NCBI GenBank assembly: GCA_015686845.1
Contig: JADPRS010000006.1
Location: 1-64,000 of the forward strand
Origin: Lutibacter sp. B2
Lineage (GTDB): Bacteria > Bacillota > Clostridia > Peptostreptococcales > Thermotaleaceae
Direction of reading: 5' to 3'
Length of the DNA stretch: 64,000 bases
Under the pieces are notes generated by a model, which worked only from the letters and a program-made list of their open reading frames with translations, was not told where the DNA came from and ran no database searches. This document shows, in pieces, positions 62,404 through 64,000 of this stretch (position 1 is its first letter; each line of letters begins with the position of its first letter). The position numbers were made by a program, and so were the translations under genes.

Positions 62404-64000
62404 ATGAAGAACAAATTATTAAAAAAGATTCTTTGTATAAAATTAGTCATATTACTGTGCATAGGTATGATGATGCCATACTTGAGCTATGCTGCTATAG
62501 ATATGAAAGCCCCAGTAAATATGGTAAGAGAATGTACCAATAATCAAGTATTAAAGAATGAAGTCTTTACTGTGAATTATAAATTTCAACCTCAGCCAAT
62601 TCCGGTTGAAAATATTATTCCAGAGACATATTTAAAGGAAAAAGATATTGTTATAGTAATGGATACATCTGGAAGTATGGACTATAACTTAAATGGAAGT
62701 ACAAGAATGTCTGTTGCAAAAAATGCTGCAAAATTATTTGTAGACAATTTAAAAGATGATGAAAGAGTGAATATAGCATTAGTAGATTATGATAATTTAG
62801 CTCATAGTAAAACTATTAACGGTAACGAATTTGTTAACATAAAGGAAGAAAATAATTATTCGAGTATTAATAATGTGATTGAATCGTTTACCCCAGATGG
62901 TGGAACAAATATAGGCGATGGATTAAGAAGAGGTTATTATTTACTGAAAAACAGGGATAATGATTCGAAAAAATATATAATACTTCTTACAGATGGAGAA
63001 CCCACATATCATAGTTATAAGGAAGAGTGGATAACAAAACAGGTAACGAAATGGAGATGGCGTTGGAGATGGGAATGGAACGGAAATAGCTACTACAAAA
63101 AAAATTATAAAGAATATTACGAAGAACCTTATCAAGAATATAATAAAAAACATTATTTAAATGATGGTTATCCTGATGGTTATGAAGGTGGAGGCCATTA
63201 TGCAACAGATGAAGATATAGAATATTCTTGTAAAGTAGCAGAAGATTTAATAGTAAATGGAGGAGAAAATATTAATTCTTTTATGATTGCTTTTACTAAT
63301 GATTCAAATGCTAATATTTTAGAAAATATTGCTGATAACGCAAATGGCTATTACAAAAAAGCTCTTACTGCAGAATCTATAAATGAAGTTTATGAACAAC
63401 TATCAGAACAAATTGCCAGTGATTTACCTATACATGGTATAAATTTCCAAGAAATATTTAATGAAGGACTAGAAATAGTTAGTGTACCAGAAGGGATGAA
63501 AATCAACGGTCAAACTGTTACCGGGGATATTGGTAGTATTAATTATAATTTGAATGATAAGGGGACATTTTTTGAAGCAGAACCGTTTGAGTTTTCCATT
63601 ACTTTAAAATCTAATAATACTGGTACTTATATTTTAGGAGAAAATAATAGTTCGTCTATATCCTATACAGATATTGATGGAACAGAAAATACAGTTGGGT
63701 ATTTCAACAGTTCTAAAATATCAGTTTATGAAAATGACCCTCCAGAAATTAGTGCAAATATCACAAATAGTATTGATAATCAAAATAACTATAATTTAAA
63801 CTTCCGTATAAATGAAGCAGCTTCAGAAATAAAAGTATTAAATGCAAATGATCATGAATTATGGACTGGTAGTAGTACTTCTGAGGATTCCTTTCATGTT
63901 TCTTTAAATAAGAACGATTTAATTGGTAATTATATTAAAATAATTGCAGTGGATCAATATAACAATGAAGTTAGCGAGTATGTACCATTAATACATATTA
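62404..64000 (+). CDS. VWA-domain secreted adhesin (partial, runs off the window)
   Basis: 532 residues are visible from ATG 62404 (RBS GAGGAGGG); the frame is open at the edge. Signal peptide: IKLVILLCIGMMMPYLSYA. The VWA domain has the MIDAS site: DIVIVMDTSGSMDYN, FTPDGGTNIGDGL and YIILLTDGEPTYHS. An insertion after TDGEP is rich in Trp, Tyr and Lys (KWRWRWRWEWNGNSYY). Ig-like strands follow (PPEISANITN). VWA proteins at pilus tips, such as PilY1-like ones, bind host or surface ligands. As the last visible gene it probably belongs to the same operon. Confidence 0.85.
   Translation, partial: MKNKLLKKILCIKLVILLCIGMMMPYLSYAAIDMKAPVNMVRECTNNQVLKNEVFTVNYKFQPQPIPVENIIPETYLKEKDIVIVMDTSGSMDYNLNGSTRMSVAKNAAKLFVDNLKDDERVNIALVDYDNLAHSKTINGNEFVNIKEENNYSSINNVIESFTPDGGTNIGDGLRRGYYLLKNRDNDSKKYIILLTDGEPTYHSYKEEWITKQVTKWRWRWRWEWNGNSYYKKNYKEYYEEPYQEYNKKHYLNDGYPDGYEGGGHYATDEDIEYSCKVAEDLIVNGGENINSFMIAFTNDSNANILENIADNANGYYKKALTAESINEVYEQLSEQIASDLPIHGINFQEIFNEGLEIVSVPEGMKINGQTVTGDIGSINYNLNDKGTFFEAEPFEFSITLKSNNTGTYILGENNSSSISYTDIDGTENTVGYFNSSKISVYENDPPEISANITNSIDNQNNYNLNFRINEAASEIKVLNANDHELWTGSSTSEDSFHVSLNKNDLIGNYIKIIAVDQYNNEVSEYVPLIHI

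Overview
This is AT-rich DNA from a clostridial Firmicute. The pointers are RBS-led ATG/GTG/TTG starts, a c-di-GMP-II type riboswitch in front of a clostridial-style type IV pilus operon, SLH-domain surface proteins, and an integrative conjugative element (ICE) with large serine recombinases. I cannot name the species.

Two blocks make up the window. From base 1 to about 46.4 kb is the right-hand part of an ICE; its left end lies outside. Backbone genes are a Trp-rich surface protein, a membrane NlpC/P60 hydrolase, a membrane-anchored conjugation protein, a VirB4-type ATPase, a ParA-like ATPase with HTH proteins (partly duplicated), and, far to the right, an ArpU-like regulator, a sigma-like factor behind a possible translational attenuator, a DinG-like helicase and three tandem large serine recombinases. 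Four cargo blocks sit between the backbone genes: (1) 4.1-7.0 kb, a Kiwa-like kwaB-kwaA pair flanked by gene fragments; (2) 12.2-18.1 kb, a coiled-coil protein, a HerA/FtsK-type ATPase, a WHH-motif HNH nuclease toxin and a SUKH immunity protein; (3) 21.5-31.2 kb, a TIGR04540-DUF499-DUF3780-DUF1156-helicase operon, a predicted DNA-modification defence system; (4) 32.0-35.5 kb, an alpha/beta hydrolase, a multi-TM histidine kinase and a response regulator with an XRE-type HTH output. Transposon wreckage separates the blocks, including an IS3 element that carries a group II intron exactly at its orfA/orfB junction. A DUF3990 pair and a possible right boundary follow the recombinases.

From about 46.5 kb to the end the sequence looks chromosomal: small orphan genes, a CapA-family protein, then a promoter, a c-di-GMP-II-like aptamer and an overlapping terminator ahead of pilB-pilT-pilC-pilA-pilD-pilM-pilN-pilO, three minor prepilin-type genes, an SLH protein and a VWA adhesin cut by the window end. 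PilB carries an MshEN-type N-terminus, so c-di-GMP may act on both pilus gene expression and the assembly motor.

All family calls come from reading motifs and recalling families; no search was run. Least certain are the structured RNA at 37.3-37.8 kb, the sigma-factor attenuator, the ICE boundary, and any activity of the HerA-toxin cluster.
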